Origin: Metopolophium dirhodum
Lineage: Eukaryota > Arthropoda > Insecta > Hemiptera > Aphididae
Assembly: GCF_019925205.1 (NCBI RefSeq)
Contig: NC_083562.1
Span: 8,122,001-8,186,000 of the forward strand
Length of the DNA: 64,000 bases
Direction: 5' to 3'
Position numbers and translations under genes: made by a program. Positions 24,805 to 37,784 of this stretch are shown in pieces. Below the pieces are notes generated by a model, which saw only the letters and a list, made by a program, of their open reading frames with translations, had not been told where the DNA came from and did not search any database. Position 1 is the first letter of the stretch. Every line of letters starts with the position of its first letter.

Positions 24805-27800
24805 TTAATCTTCTTCATCTTCATCTTCATCTTTTTCTTTTTCTTCATCCCCTTCTTCATCGTCTTTTTCTTTTTCTTCATCATCATCTCCTTCTTCTTC
24901 ATCACTTTCTTCTTTCTTCCTTTTCGAGTTTTTTTTTTTAGATTTATTAGGTCTTTCTTCTTCTTCCTCTTCATCTCCTTCTCTCTCTTTTTCTTCTTCT
25001 TCTTCATCTCCTTCATTCTCTTTTTCTTCTTCTTCTTCATCTCCTCCATTCTCTTTTTCTTCTTCATCTTCTTCATCTTCTGCTTTCTTCTTTTTTTTGG
25101 ATTTTTTTGGTCGTTCTTCTTCTTCTTCTTCTTCTTTTTCTTCTTCTTCTTCTTCTGATTCTTCCTCTGCTTTCTTCTTATTTGTACCTTTTTTTTTAGC
25201 TACATTTTTTTTTTTACTCTTCTTTTTTTTAGATTTTTTTGGTTTTTCTTCTTCTTCCTCTTCTTCTGCTTCTTCTGCTTCTTCTTCTTCATCTTCTTCG
25301 TTTCCATTGCCAATCTTCAATCTATTTGAAATCGATTTTAGTACATCTGGTAGAACTCCTTGATTTTGTCCCACATTTTTTAAATAATTAAATGAACTTG
25401 ATATTGGCGATGTTATTGCTGAAGTTACTTTTTTGAAGAAATTTCCAAGTCTCTGTAATCTATTAGTCAATACATATTTCTGACCATTAAATGTAACTTC
25501 TTTCGGTAATGCTACGGTTACAGGATTTTTAACGGAATACATTCCTGTACCAAAACGAGGAAAAATGCTTGAAACTCCTGAAACTCCTGAAACAATACTC
25601 ATACATCAACAACTACTGATTAAAATATAAAATAAACACTAAAATATTAAAACATGTAGCGATACTGTAACCTTCAAAACTTAGACATACCAACTTATTT
25701 TATTCGAGTTTATGTCTATTTATATATATTCATGGAGTTATTCATTTTACAGTTATTTTTAAGTTGTTTATGATATTTATTATTATTATATAAGTAATTT
25801 TATTTACCATTCTTTAACGGAACTCCCTGAGGTAACGATGACAATTTTGACTTTGAACTTCCAGATTGAGCAATTAATTGATTTAACAGATTAGGATTGT
25901 TTTGAAGCGCTGAAAAAATAAAATGTTTAAATGAGAGTATGTATTTATACACGCCTTTTCCGGGAACCCAAAATAACCCCACCCCTTCTTTTCAAATTTC
26001 ACAATTAAACAATTTTTCATACCATAACAACTATTCAGCTCAATTCAAGAAATATATTTACTGAATAATATAATGATAGAAATGTACAATGGTATAATGC
26101 TCAATGCTCAAAACTTGTTACAAAATTACAATATAAAAAAAATCCTACGCGGGGCTATTATTCACTCTAATATTGAAAAGTTGGTAAGTGGGTGTCACTC
26201 TGCTGTACAGTAGGTAGGTAGGTAATGGCTGTAATGGATTGTGTTGAATTTTATATAAATTTTATAATATCATTGTATACGAAAACCGATTCTAAGCGGA
26301 AAAGGTTTGTCAGACTTTGATATTACTAAGTATATTTGATGATATTATTGTGATAATGGTAATTTATTTGATTATCAGGCATTAGTAAAATACATAGTAG
26401 GTCAAATTCTTTTTTTGCCAAAAAAAATTATATTTAAAAATGTCAATATGTCTATAAAATATAATAATATACCTACCTACTCCAAAAGTTGCATATAGGT
26501 ACACACGAATAATATTTTTTAAATTACAACTAAATAACTAAAACCGTTTTCTTTAGTTTCAATATGTAATTTCGTTCAAAATTTGAACTTAAAATGTCTG
26601 TAAAAATGAACTGTGTATATATATTTTTATACTTTTTGGTTACAGTTTAAAGTATTCATGAGAATCCTTGATTTAAATTTTCATAAATTATAATTTTTTA
26701 ACTGCAATAAATGTTGAACATTTTCGATATTAAGAGGAATATTGCATAATATTTTGAAAGCATTATTAATACAATATTGCATAATAATTGGAAAAATATA
26801 TATTTTCAACTCAAAATAATTTGTCAAATTTCGTGATTTTGTCAAATATTTATCTTCAAAAGATCATACAAAATACCGTGGATTTACGCTCAACTTTTTT
26901 TTTAATTTCCACTGACAAAACTTATGAGAAACGTTGTTTTTAATTTTCTAGTATTTTGACCAGGCAAAAAAAAATTTTATCTATGGTAATTTATAAAATT
27001 AATATACCTAACTCAAAATTTCTTACGCCTATAAATAGCTCAAAAAATATCGCAATATTTCTAAAATTGTATGGTCTATAGAAACTGCAAATTTTAACAT
27101 TCTAAAGTTACACTAAAAACAAAATTGATTTTTTTTCAAAAACTAGTTTTGTGTAAAAATGTCTGTTTTCCCTTAATTATTTGTTAGTTTTTTTCCTGAC
27201 GCTTTTGAAAACCATTGGAGATTTTTACTTTTGACCTCCCCAAAGTACCGACTAGATTCAATTTCCTATCAAAAAAGTGTTGTTGAAGAAAATTGAACCA
27301 TTTTTACTGTACCAAAAGGTGATGACAGACACAAAAAAAATACATCATTGTAAAATCAATACATTCGTCGCTCCGCTCAGAATCTAAAACGACAGTGTAT
27401 AATAAATTTATTATTCAGAACGTAAAATTAACGTAATTTAATGCGTTAGTAAAAAAGAAACAATAGGTACATCATAAAGGGTATAACGTAAAATTCAAAA
27501 AACAAATTAATATAATTAAAATTGTAATACCTAGTTAGGTCCTAGTATTTATTATCAGACATCAGTGCTGTAATGGATCTATTTTTTTATCAATTATTAT
27601 TTGGGTACAAAACATTATTTTAATACTACTAAAATATTACTTACCAAATAAGTTGTCATTAATTACATAAGTATAATTTGCTAGTTTTTTACCTACATAA
27701 AACATGTTAATAAGATTATAAGTACTATAAGTAATCTATTAGTTATGAAATATACTATACATCTTACATAATATACTATTGCATATAAGTAGTGAACAAC

Positions 27801-28153
27801 TGGATATGGATACCAAATAAAAAAACTAGGTATTATTATTATAATTATAATTATTGGACCCTCTAAACCCATTAACAAATTACTGGATACGCTTTATTGT
27901 ATCATAGAATTTATTAGAAAACAATATTAATATTAATAAATAATAATACATTTTTTAATAATTATTGTCATTGCATTTTAAATTATATAGGTTAATGTTG
28001 AAAATTATAATTTATAAACTGAAAAAATAAGCACAACTATTTTTTTATAAGTTGTACCTTCATTTAATTTGTCGTAGCTCTCTTCGGATACTTTTAATGA
28101 AATAGCTTGAAGTGATTGAATGCTTGTCAAAAGAGCTATGCAATTTAATGGAT
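24805..28153 (-). CDS. Unrecognised gene with Lys/Glu-rich tail (gene A)
   Basis: Three phase-consistent exons are visible: 28153-28058, 25909-25808 and 25586-24805. The acceptors are TTTTTAG, TTTTTTCAG and TTGTTTCAG; the two donors are GTACAA and GTAAAT. The joins read NEALQNN and KNGVSGV without a break. The N-terminal part is helical-looking (SIQSLQAISLKVSEESYDKL, then a Ser/Asn/Gln-rich link). Next comes a basic segment with FNGQKYVLTNRLQRLGNFFKK. From about 25312 the tail alternates KKSKKKK blocks with long Glu/Asp runs to the stop. The 5' end is not secure: exon 28153 starts in phase 1 and needs an upstream exon. I do not recognise the family. Its design resembles the gene at 35.0-36.3 kb on the same strand, so a secreted lineage-specific pair is possible. 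Reading the tail alone as a gene is unsafe because of low complexity. Confidence 0.6.
26183..27388 (+). repeat. Dispersed family R1, long copy
   Basis: It starts GTAAGTGGGTGTCACTCTGCTGTACAGTAGG, has GATTCTAAGCGGA near the left and ends CGCTCCGCTCAGAATCTAAAA. The GATTCTGAGCGGAG core occurs in opposite orientation at the two ends. About 1.2 kb, no ORF, AT-rich middle. Confidence 0.75.
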
Positions 28154-30705
28154 CTAAAAACAAAATAACCGACTGTTATAAATTAAAATAATATTTAAAT
28201 AAACTAATAAATACAATTATTTTTGCTTAATGTTTCTTGTAATTTAAAAATTATACCAACTCAGTTATTTATCTACCATAACGTCCATAACTAATATATT
28301 GGTCACACATTTTTTTTCTGTAGTAAATTATTATTAACTGTAAATTTTTATTTCTTAATTTATTTAATTCAAGTAAATAAGAATTTATTTTTTTGTACTA
28401 TAGATTATTATTATTATTGTTATAATATTGATATTTTTTTAGAACTGTCAAGAAAACTATTTGTAATTAAATATTAGATTACTATTTGTTCATTATATAT
28501 CTACGATATTATAATTTATGACGTAATATATTACTATAGTGAGCGAACCAAAGTATAAAAATATGTAAAATAAACCAATGATGCAAGTATTTTTAAATAA
28601 ACAAATATTATGTTTTTCAAATTCGAACATTATGACGTTGTTGCGTTGCCTACTTATGATGAATTTCGAAGTGTGGCTTCGTGTAATATTACAAAGTAAA
28701 TAAAATATGAAACATAAGTAGACATTTATTAGACAATAATATTATATATTGTGTGATATCCTTATCTTGTTATATGTGTCTTATTTAAATGGTAAATTAT
28801 TTTACTTACTCGGCGGAGAGAAACATTGTAGGAGCGGGCAGGTTAGAGTCCATAATAATGTCAAATAAATTATTTTGATTGACGTGCGTGTCATTGAAAC
28901 GAGTATGTATTTGCTCTGTTTGGATACAAGTGTAACATTTAAGCAAAAAAGTTGATATTTTTATTACTATTAATATCGAGCTTTGTTAAACACTAAAAAT
29001 ATAATTACCATAAGTTCAGGTTACATTTTCTAAATGCTTTATTTGTTATAAAATGTATTGCAGTAGCGCAATTAATGAAAAATGACGACTGCAGATGTGT
29101 GTTTACTGGATTTTATGTTACACATAAAAAATATCATTATGCCTTTACACTACACATTACAGGAAAGTATACATTTAAATCGATTATAGGTTATAACTTA
29201 TAAATATTAATCGTTTTTATAGGCATTTAATGTAAAAATATAACATTTATTGGTGTATAGTTATCAATTTTTTACTATTATCATTATTATTTATTACGTG
29301 TTGATTTAATGGTGACGGATCCGACGCCTTTTTAGTACAAAACTTGTATCATAAAAAAAACTTTCACAAGTCGTGAAATAGTCAGATTTTGATAATTGTT
29401 TTTTATTATTTTATTGATTAAGACTCTACGAAGATTAGATTGGACTTCGATAAAAACTATATTTTTAGAAGTGTAATAATTATCTAAATAATATGATATA
29501 TTTTTGGGTATTTTTAAATTTATTTTTCTGACGTTGTTATAGTTAGTTTAAAAATCAGAGTCTAATGAAACCTGAAAAAAATTTCAAATAAAAAAATATG
29601 ATCAAAATTCGACTATTCAATGAAGCATTGCGAATTTGCGCCCCCGCGCTATACCGACGTAGGTAATTAAAAGTCGCTAACCTTTCTGCCACTTAATAAA
29701 TAGTTGGCTCCGACAGCCTTAAGTTAAACGCCGGTAAGCTCAAAATGTAAATAAAAATCAATAATCGAAGCAGTAGATTGAAAAAAAAAATAATTTAACC
29801 CTTGATGCAAGATAGCCTACAGGGATTATTTTGTCTCCGACACGTGAATACCTATAACTTTAGTAAGAAAAAATGATTTGATGTACATCTCCGCCAACGT
29901 AAAATGTATCGTTGCAGCCAATCTACTCAACCAAATATAATATAATCTTAACCGATTATTTATACTTACTGCTTTCGTATAATATTTAGTTGATCGTTTA
30001 TCCATTTTTATGTAATCTAAGTTTATAAAAGTAAATAATGTAAATCCATCCAAATGGCCACTGTGACCATGGTTTATGTTCAACAATAATTATAAAAATC
30101 AAATTATTATGGGTACGTGAACTAATACATATACATTTGTTGTATAATTAATGTGGTGTGATTTGGTATGGATTGATGTTATTCGTATTTCGCTCCAACG
30201 ATAAAATAATATTCTTTCTATAACTCGCGGATACACGATACTATATATATATATATATATTTAGCTAATCCTCGTTGACTGTGGCAATTTGGTTTCAAAA
30301 TTGCAATTTACTAGCATTACAAGAATACAAATCACATAATTTAAATTATAACTTATAAGATTATTTACAATACGTACAATTAAGTTTTAAATAATTTTGC
30401 ATATACGTTGGATATTTCTTGTGAATAGTATTATAATGATTCGATGTGGCACTGGTCGAGGGATTCGGACCGAATTTATTGTGTACATTATTAATCCAAC
30501 GTATCACACGCAGCCGATGTACCTTACCTAACAGTCTAAAATGCATCAACTACCGTCATCATTCATCTAGTTCCCGTTAGAGGCATCCATTTGTATTAAA
30601 TGCAAACATTGTTGAATTTACATTTTAGATTATTTACTTGAACTCCACATATACTAATGCAAATCATCGACTGTGTCGTTGAACATCGGCAAAATAAATA
30701 TTTAC

Positions 30706-30799
30706 CTTGAAAACCGAAACGATTATATAATAATGTATACAATGATAAATTCGGCGAATTCACACATAGATAAACCACGTAAGTATACATAATATACAT
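30706..30799 (-). CDS. Possible first coding exon of gene A
   Basis: This is an ATG-started 31-codon stretch ending CAAG|GTAAAT in phase 1, the phase needed by the exon at 28153. The join would make Asp from G|AT, as in the neighbouring gene B. The N-terminus (MYIMYTYVVYLCV) is only weakly signal-peptide-like. Another donor, CCGA|GTAAGT, lies at 28816-28821 on the minus strand but is in the wrong phase, so it could only be UTR. Confidence 0.22.
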
Positions 30800-32705
30800 A
30801 TAGTGCCTAGGCCGATGAGTCGAAAACATTTTTTTAGGTAGTAAAGGTAAAAACTATGATTAACGGTTAATTCAAAAAGTATAGTACGGATGTAAAAAAA
30901 TGGTTACTGATGGTATATTATATTGAAGGATCGCCTCGTTTTGCTAATTTTAGTGCGATCCAATGTTCTATATATGTATATATATTTTTTTTTTGTTACA
31001 ATATTAATTTATTATACAATCTGTAAATTTATTTTTTACAATATTATTCTTATTATTCGTCGTTATTAAATTGCAAGCGAGTATAAATTATTACATTAAA
31101 AACATTCCGAGCGAAGCTTCACGGCAGTTGACTGTATTATTTAAACTGTATATTTACATATTGAAAACGAGACGACCATTCGCGATAATTCTCATCTCCA
31201 TTGCTATTGCCGGTTTTAATATTACATTTTTTCAATATTTTTTTTTATAATATAATCCGCAATCTGTTTGGTACAATTAATAAAACAATAAGTGAAAGTG
31301 ACGAATGATTTATTGCTTGAATGACGGATTTAAGAAGCTTTCCAGTGAAGGCACTTTGACAGTTACCTTATTCAATTACATTTCTTCCTATACACTTACA
31401 ATAATAATATTATATACACATTTTTTTTTTCGTAAACTGATAATACCATAATATTATTATATTTTAGTGAAATGTAATGTTATAATAACCGAAATAATAA
31501 ACCGACACATCCAGCTGCACGCAAGCTATTATTGTATTATTCATTTTAATTTGGAAGCAATTAATAACAATATTGACGAATTGTTACAATTATTTCGAGT
31601 AGGTGACGCAACATTTAGCCAAATATGGTCGGGATTTAGTCGGGAATAGATCTGATGTGAATTTTGCCATTTTGTCGTAATTTGGAAAACACAATAAATA
31701 ATACAAAATAAATTATCTTTCAAGCAGATTAAAATGTTCAACTTGTATAATTCAATCACTATTCATAGCATGTAATCGTCAATTCATAAAAGCACTTTTC
31801 AATTTACCTGCAATTCAAACTGCGTTTAAATTATATACATACTATATATTATATGCACCACGTCACACAGTGTTGAACTCAATTATACCACTCCCCGAAG
31901 TGATCATCGAGCCCACTACAATAATAAAATATATTTTAACATTATTAAATAATAATATAATGTATAATATACAAAGTGGACGGTGCACGTAGAGTTTGAG
32001 CTTTTTCCCGCTGTCATTCCGCGCTCTGGGGAAAATGGCCTTTCGGTCGAGACACAACGGCCCACTCTGTAGATGCGTAAATCACGTGGGCAACATACGC
32101 ACTGCCTCTGTGTTTTCATACAATTTTAAGGACAATGAGCGCACACCACCATCACCGAATAAACAAATTGATTGGCCTGAAAATTGCATTCCCCGCGTGC
32201 AGCCCCAGACACGACGAAATGATCCAACAACAAAATTCCACAGTATCGATTTGTCATCTACGTCACGAGTCACGACACTCGTGGCAAAAATTCAAAATAG
32301 TAAACAACCGCATACAAACACATATTATTATATTATATTGATTATTGGTACATTGTTATAATATATCTAACGTGACACTAAGATTATGACGATAAGGTTT
32401 TACTTGGCACAGACTGTGGCGACGAACACTCGGGTTATACCCATCCGTTTCGATGGAACCGTTACATTTTTAAAAAAAATTCAATCGATTGTAAATTACA
32501 CTTCAGGGCCACTGATAAAACGCCTCAAATATCAAAAACGATTAGCGGACGACAAATCATACAAAGCCCATGACATAATATGAAAATACAAAATAAACAT
32601 GGGTATACCAGAACGTACAGGATACATACTAGGGGGTTTACTCGTTTTTAACTTTGTGACGTTTCAAACCATCCGATACATGTCATGGAAATGTCTTGAA
32701 TGGCT

Positions 32706-32866
32706 TGCTGCAAAAACGAGATAAGTCCACATTTCAAAAATTCGCATATTCACAAAATAAAATAAAAAACAAAAAGTTCCACAAGTTGGCGCAACAACCA
32801 GATTAGTCCGTTAGTTCAAGTATAGTATATTTTATAGTAAATGGACTTATCTGATTCTTGCTGCAA
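32706..32866. repeat. Short inverted repeat pair
   Basis: GCTGCAAAAACGAGATAAGTCCA and TGGACTTATCTGATTCTTGCTGC flank about 110 bp. Likely a small MITE; no target duplication is clear. Confidence 0.5.
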
Positions 32867-34101
32867 ATAATTGTCACGTTTTAACATAATAACTAATAAG
32901 TAATAAGAAGTATGCATACACTATAGAACTTGATGAATGTCAAATAGTTTTATTTTATTTAAAATAGTGTAGTTAATTTTTTCATAAAAAAAAATAATGA
33001 TAACTGTGGGGGTGAAACACATAAGGAAAATATATGACCATGTCGGTCGAAGTTCTTTACATTTTTATAAAATGTATAAAGAAATATAGAAAAACCAAAA
33101 ATGTAAATACACTTCCGGTATCTTTTATAGTAATTTAAAGTTGCAAGTACTTAAGTATAACTTTCAAAAAAAATGTTCAACCTTAACAGTAATTTTTCAA
33201 CTAAGGACTTTAGATACATTTTTTTGTTTTGTTTAAGTAAATATCTAGACTCCACTGAATTTGAATTGAAGTTTTCAAAATTAAATATTTCACAAAAGTG
33301 GCTGATTATAGTTCAAATGTTGATTATAACTTATAAACTTAAAATTGGCCAATATAAACGGCGGAGACTTCTGGAATATTAAAATTTTGTGATAATAATA
33401 TACTGTTTTATTTTTGAATAAAAAGATCCATCACAACAGCAGTAAAAATCTATATATCTGAATCGTATGGCACGATAATATTATGAAAAAAAACTTAATT
33501 TTACCGTCCAATACATATTTTATTAGTGTAATGAGAGTTCAACAGATATCGAGTGTTACCTACAAAAGTCAAAAATTAGATAAAATTCTAAAAAATTTTA
33601 TTATTTTAATGAAAATATTTCCATTTTAGAATGTATTTGTCAGTAAACACTGTCGTTTTTAATGGTTGTCTGTCTGTATCTCATTTTGTAAATTGTCAAC
33701 ATTTTTTTACAAACAACGCACTTCTGATGACAACTACGAGTACTTGTGTTTTTTATGAAGAACCTTGAGTTATTAATTATATTTTTGAAACAGGCATGAC
33801 ATTGTTTTTTATTCAGAAATTATTATAATATTTTGTACCAAAAATATTATTATTTATATTAACGTTCTACAATTTATGAACCTTTCAACTATACGTTATA
33901 GTTTAAAAATTAATGTGAAACATTTAAAAGACAATTAAGACAATAAATTATTAATTTAAAAACTAAAATTATATTATTACATATTATTTATGTGCAAAAT
34001 TTGTAATAATGTCCTAATATTAATTTGATGCTTATTTTATTGTAAAAATTGGTACCTATAAAAATACAAAAATATTTATTTTTTAACTATATTAATTATT
34101 A

Positions 34102-34135
<34 letters not shown>

Positions 34136-35006
34136 GTGATTGCAGTGTACTATGAAGGTAATTAAAATTAATTTTCTCGCTATAACTAAAAAAAAAATTA
34201 AATTAAATAACAATTATGAGTTATTCCGTTTTTTTCTATACAGCTAGACTAATATTAACATACTTACCTTATTTTAATAAATATTATAGTAGTTACATTG
34301 AAAATATCAAACGTGTAATTTGTGCGTATATGTTATACGTATACGAATGTAGATAAGAATTGGAGTTGAAGCTAATTATTAGATGCCAGAGCTGCATGAA
34401 TATCAAATTAATCGTATTAAGTAATTATATTTTATAATATTATAATAAACTTAAAAAAAAATTGATCGTAAGAGTTATGCATACGTATATTGTAAGAGCC
34501 AAGATGTGTCTTATAAGTTATAGTTAATTCGAAACATTTAAAAATCATTTTATACAAAATAAGTTACATATAATATATTATGTACTATACTATATTATAG
34601 TTCAATAGTTGTAATATTTAAATAATTTATAATATTGTATTATCTCAGATATGACCTCTATATGTTAAGCGTATTTAGATGTATTTAGAAGTTTATGTAC
34701 AATTAATTCCACGTTTGATAAAGGTTATCGATTTTTCATAAAGCACATAATTTAAACTTATTGAGTACAGTTGATCAGAGTCAATGAATTAAATTATTTT
34801 GTAACTATTTTCATCAATTAATAAAACTGATCGTAATTTTATTATATAAAATAATAGTATTCATTTTAGCGACAAAAGAAAAAAATGTTTTATTATATTT
34901 TTGTGAAATTTCAAAAAATATAATTTTTTTTAAAGCTTCAATATTGTTTTTATTCTTTGCAGTATTGTTATAAAATGATAGGTATCTATTTTTATTTTAC
35001 TTATAA

Positions 35007-36309
35007 TTACTTAAACAAATCATCTAAACTTTTTTTATTAGTCTTCTTTTTCTTATTATCTTCTTCATCACTGTCACTATCATCATCGTCCTCGTCACTC
35101 TCTTCTTTCTTTTTACTGTTTTTAGCGTTTTTACCCTTTATAGCTGTTTTTTTCTTTCCTTTTGCATTGCTTTCCTCATCGCTTTCTTCGTCGCTTTCTT
35201 CGGAACTTCCTTCTTCGCTTTCTTCTTCGCTTTCTTCATCGCTTTCTTCATCACTATTTTCTTCACTAGTTTTTTTTTTTGCTTTTGTTTTGCTTTTTCT
35301 TAAACGGAATTGTAAAACCAAATTTATTTTGAATACCATTTTTACTATTACTTTTTACCAATGCATCTTTTAGTACTCTTATAGCTTTTAACTCTCTGGT
35401 TATCGAAGGACAAAACACATTCAAAACTTTTTCCCAGAAAAAATTTTTTATTCCTCTCCACGCCGTGTGAAATGCATAACGACTTTTAGACACCTCGAGC
35501 ATCTTCCGATTCTTATATCTTGTTTTTAATGCATTTACAACTACCGAATAAAGCTGTTTTGTCCCAAGGCGATTGTCAAATGGCTTAACTTTTAAAGAAT
35601 CTGAAATGTAGACATACAGTTCAAATATTGAATATCAATATATTATGTATTATGTAATGTTAGTAAGTATATTGAACATCAAATCAACTTCGATTTTAAT
35701 TTGGTTAACTTCAACTTGCGTGAATTAGATATGAAGAGTCGATGAGCTAGAAATACTTTATTCACTAACACAAATATTTTTGAGCCAATGTAATTCGAAA
35801 TTCGATTTAAAATTATTATTAACAATCATTGTGAATAAAACGTTAAATAATTTATAAATTATATACCTACTCTATAACAATAATTATTTTTATGTTAATT
35901 GTTAATTAAATATAATTCTGTTACAATAAACCTAAAAGTATTATTATAGTTTTATATTAGTTTTATATTATTAATTAATATTATAAATAGTCAATTAAAT
36001 AGAAGTAATATGTAAATATCTGCACCGAGTTTCGCAAAAATTATTTGAAGTTATTCAAACGACAGACACTTGTGATCTATTCAATGCTACAAGGTATAGT
36101 TATATCGAAGTTGTTGAATTATCGGAACATAGAAACAAATTCATAATTGTATTGTTATTTTTTGATTTCCATGTGAAATATTGCCACGTTATAATATGTA
36201 GATATAAACTCTATTACTAACCTCTAATGTATATTTTTTCTCCATTTGTTACGGACAAGAAGTTTATGATGAAAATCAATAAAAATAAATAAACGCACCG
36301 TCCATCCAT
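35007..36309 (-). CDS. Unrecognised secreted protein gene with acidic tail (gene B), frame change at A11
   Basis: Exon 1 (36309-36222) encodes a clear signal peptide: MDGRC, a hydrophobic core of about 15 residues (VYLFLLIFIINFLSV), then TNGEK. It ends G|GTTAGT in phase 1. Exon 2 begins at 35600 after TACATTTCAG and joins to give RDSLKVKPF. The body (about 100 residues) includes a Trp/Phe-rich segment, HTAWRGIKNFFWEKVLNVFC, and a basic helix. Read straight, the frame stops at 35266 just after an A11 run. The +1-shifted frame instead continues to 35007 as a tail of SDEESDEESEEE repeats and KKK blocks. Either the assembly or allele has one extra A, or the gene is newly broken, or the A run slips. 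I do not recognise the family. Confidence 0.6.
35270..35280 (-). other. A11 homopolymer at the gene B frame change
   Basis: On the minus strand, AGC is followed by eleven A and then CTAG. Eleven A give a TAG stop; ten A would open the acidic-tail frame. The tail frame is long, ends in an ordinary stop and has the same composition as the tail of gene A, so both halves look like one coding sequence. Confidence 0.75.
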
Positions 36310-37347
36310 TGGTAAAAATATTTTTGTGTTTAAGATACGTTGTATAAAAAATATATCATACTTTAACTATGAAATTAACCACCGTCGATATTTTTTACTC
36401 GCTTAAACCCACGGTGGGTGGATTTATTTTGGTAATTATTCTGCTAATTGTTTAGCAAGTCAATTTGTTGTCGTATTGTTACAATGACGCGACGTACGCA
36501 AGTGTAAAATAATATAATTGACGGTTTTTGTTTACAATAATAAACATAAGTTCACATGTAATTGCATTTTTTTTTTCAAAATTATTTTTAATAAAAATAC
36601 TCATAGTCTTTTAACGGTTTCACGTTAAACCTGCAGTAATTGGACATGTGTTTTATGAACGGTTATTGTGTCCAATTGGACGATTTAGATCTCTATTTGT
36701 CTGAGTTCCAAGAAAATAATGGCTAAACTTGTATGCGAATCGGACTACCTCATTTTTAGCTTAGCAGTGTAGCTTAGGCTCAGAACGCAATTATTACGAA
36801 CGATCAACGATGATCAAATACTTTTTGCATATTATATTAAATGGTTTCAGCAGTCGGCGCCTTCACTAATAATAACCCGCAATAAGCTCATATATCGTGT
36901 TCAAGACGAGCGATCGACGTCACGTAATCATCATTATTCATGATTACTGTTACGAATTTAATATTATAGCATTCAGCGTTCATTATACATAATATATATA
37001 TATATATATTAAACCTAGTGGTTGACCGTAGACATGCCCTCTGGTTGCAGGATTATGTATTCGGTGTGCCTTTTTGGCATGGATTCCATTAAACAGAAAC
37101 AGACCACCTAACCACACTATAATTTACGCATCCGCAACTCAATATAAATTATATAATTCGCCTCCGATTCCTAAAAGTCTTATACTGGCTGATAATAAAC
37201 GTATAAGTATTTTGGTTGATTAATTTTCTGGTCGTATTTTTGTAAATCGACTGGGAACATATTATTATAATAACATTTTTTTCCAAAATAAAATCACGCC
37301 ATCGTAAATAGGTTAGTAATATAATATTATATATGATATATAATATT
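36310..37347. other. Upstream region of gene B
   Basis: Should contain the gene B promoter, but no core element is convincing. Otherwise AT-rich with (AT)n at 36992-37009. Confidence 0.4.
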
Positions 37348-37784
37348 CTAGCTGGACACGGCAATGCGTTGCTATTGCTAGGTTTTTGTGATTATGCTAG
37401 CAGTATATTATCAGGCTGGGTTAGGTGCATCAAAGTGTACAGTTTAACTCTAAAGTATCAAAAAATGGTTCACTGAGACCGTGGTTCGAAATCTATACTT
37501 TCTGTACTAAAATACATAAGCTTAACGCATTAATAATAATAATAATTATTATTATTATTGAAACCAATAGCAACCGTTTATAAACAAAAATCATAAAAAT
37601 AATAATAATAATAATCCCAAAATTTCTTATTTACCTTTTTTCGAGACAAAATGTAACCTATATTCTTATCCAAGGTCTAATCCATCTCTGTACCAAATTT
37701 CATCGCAATCGGATGAACGGTTTAAGAATGCATAAAGGACACAGTAAGACGCAATCACTTTTTGTCTTTTATATATTATATAGA
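37348..37784 (-). mobile_element. Short Helitron derivative, minus strand
   Basis: The minus strand begins TCTATATAATATATAAAAGAC. It contains AACCGTTCATCCGATTGCGATG, related to the element at 51.6 kb, and ends GCCGTGTCCAGCTAG. It is 437 bp and includes simple (AAT)n runs. The base after CTAG is A rather than T, so the 3' junction is less clean. Confidence 0.55.

Larger units (their letters stand above)
28154..34990. other. Presumed intron and spacer around gene A and gene B
   Basis: AT-rich, with (AT)n at 30242, (ATT)n near 34100 and the inverted repeat at 32706. Open stretches near 31996-32361 (plus) and 29826-30086 (minus) lack splice or homology support. Confidence 0.5.

Noticed and set aside
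25097..25363. Plus-strand Ser/Phe-rich frame
   Set aside because: Complement of the GAA/AAG-rich tail of gene A; low-complexity artefact.
31996..32361. 121-codon plus-strand frame
   Set aside because: Overlapping open frames occur on both strands here, there is no recognisable domain, and no splice or start context supports it.
34957..35373. Plus-strand Ser/Leu-rich 138-codon frame
   Set aside because: Complement of the acidic tail of gene B.
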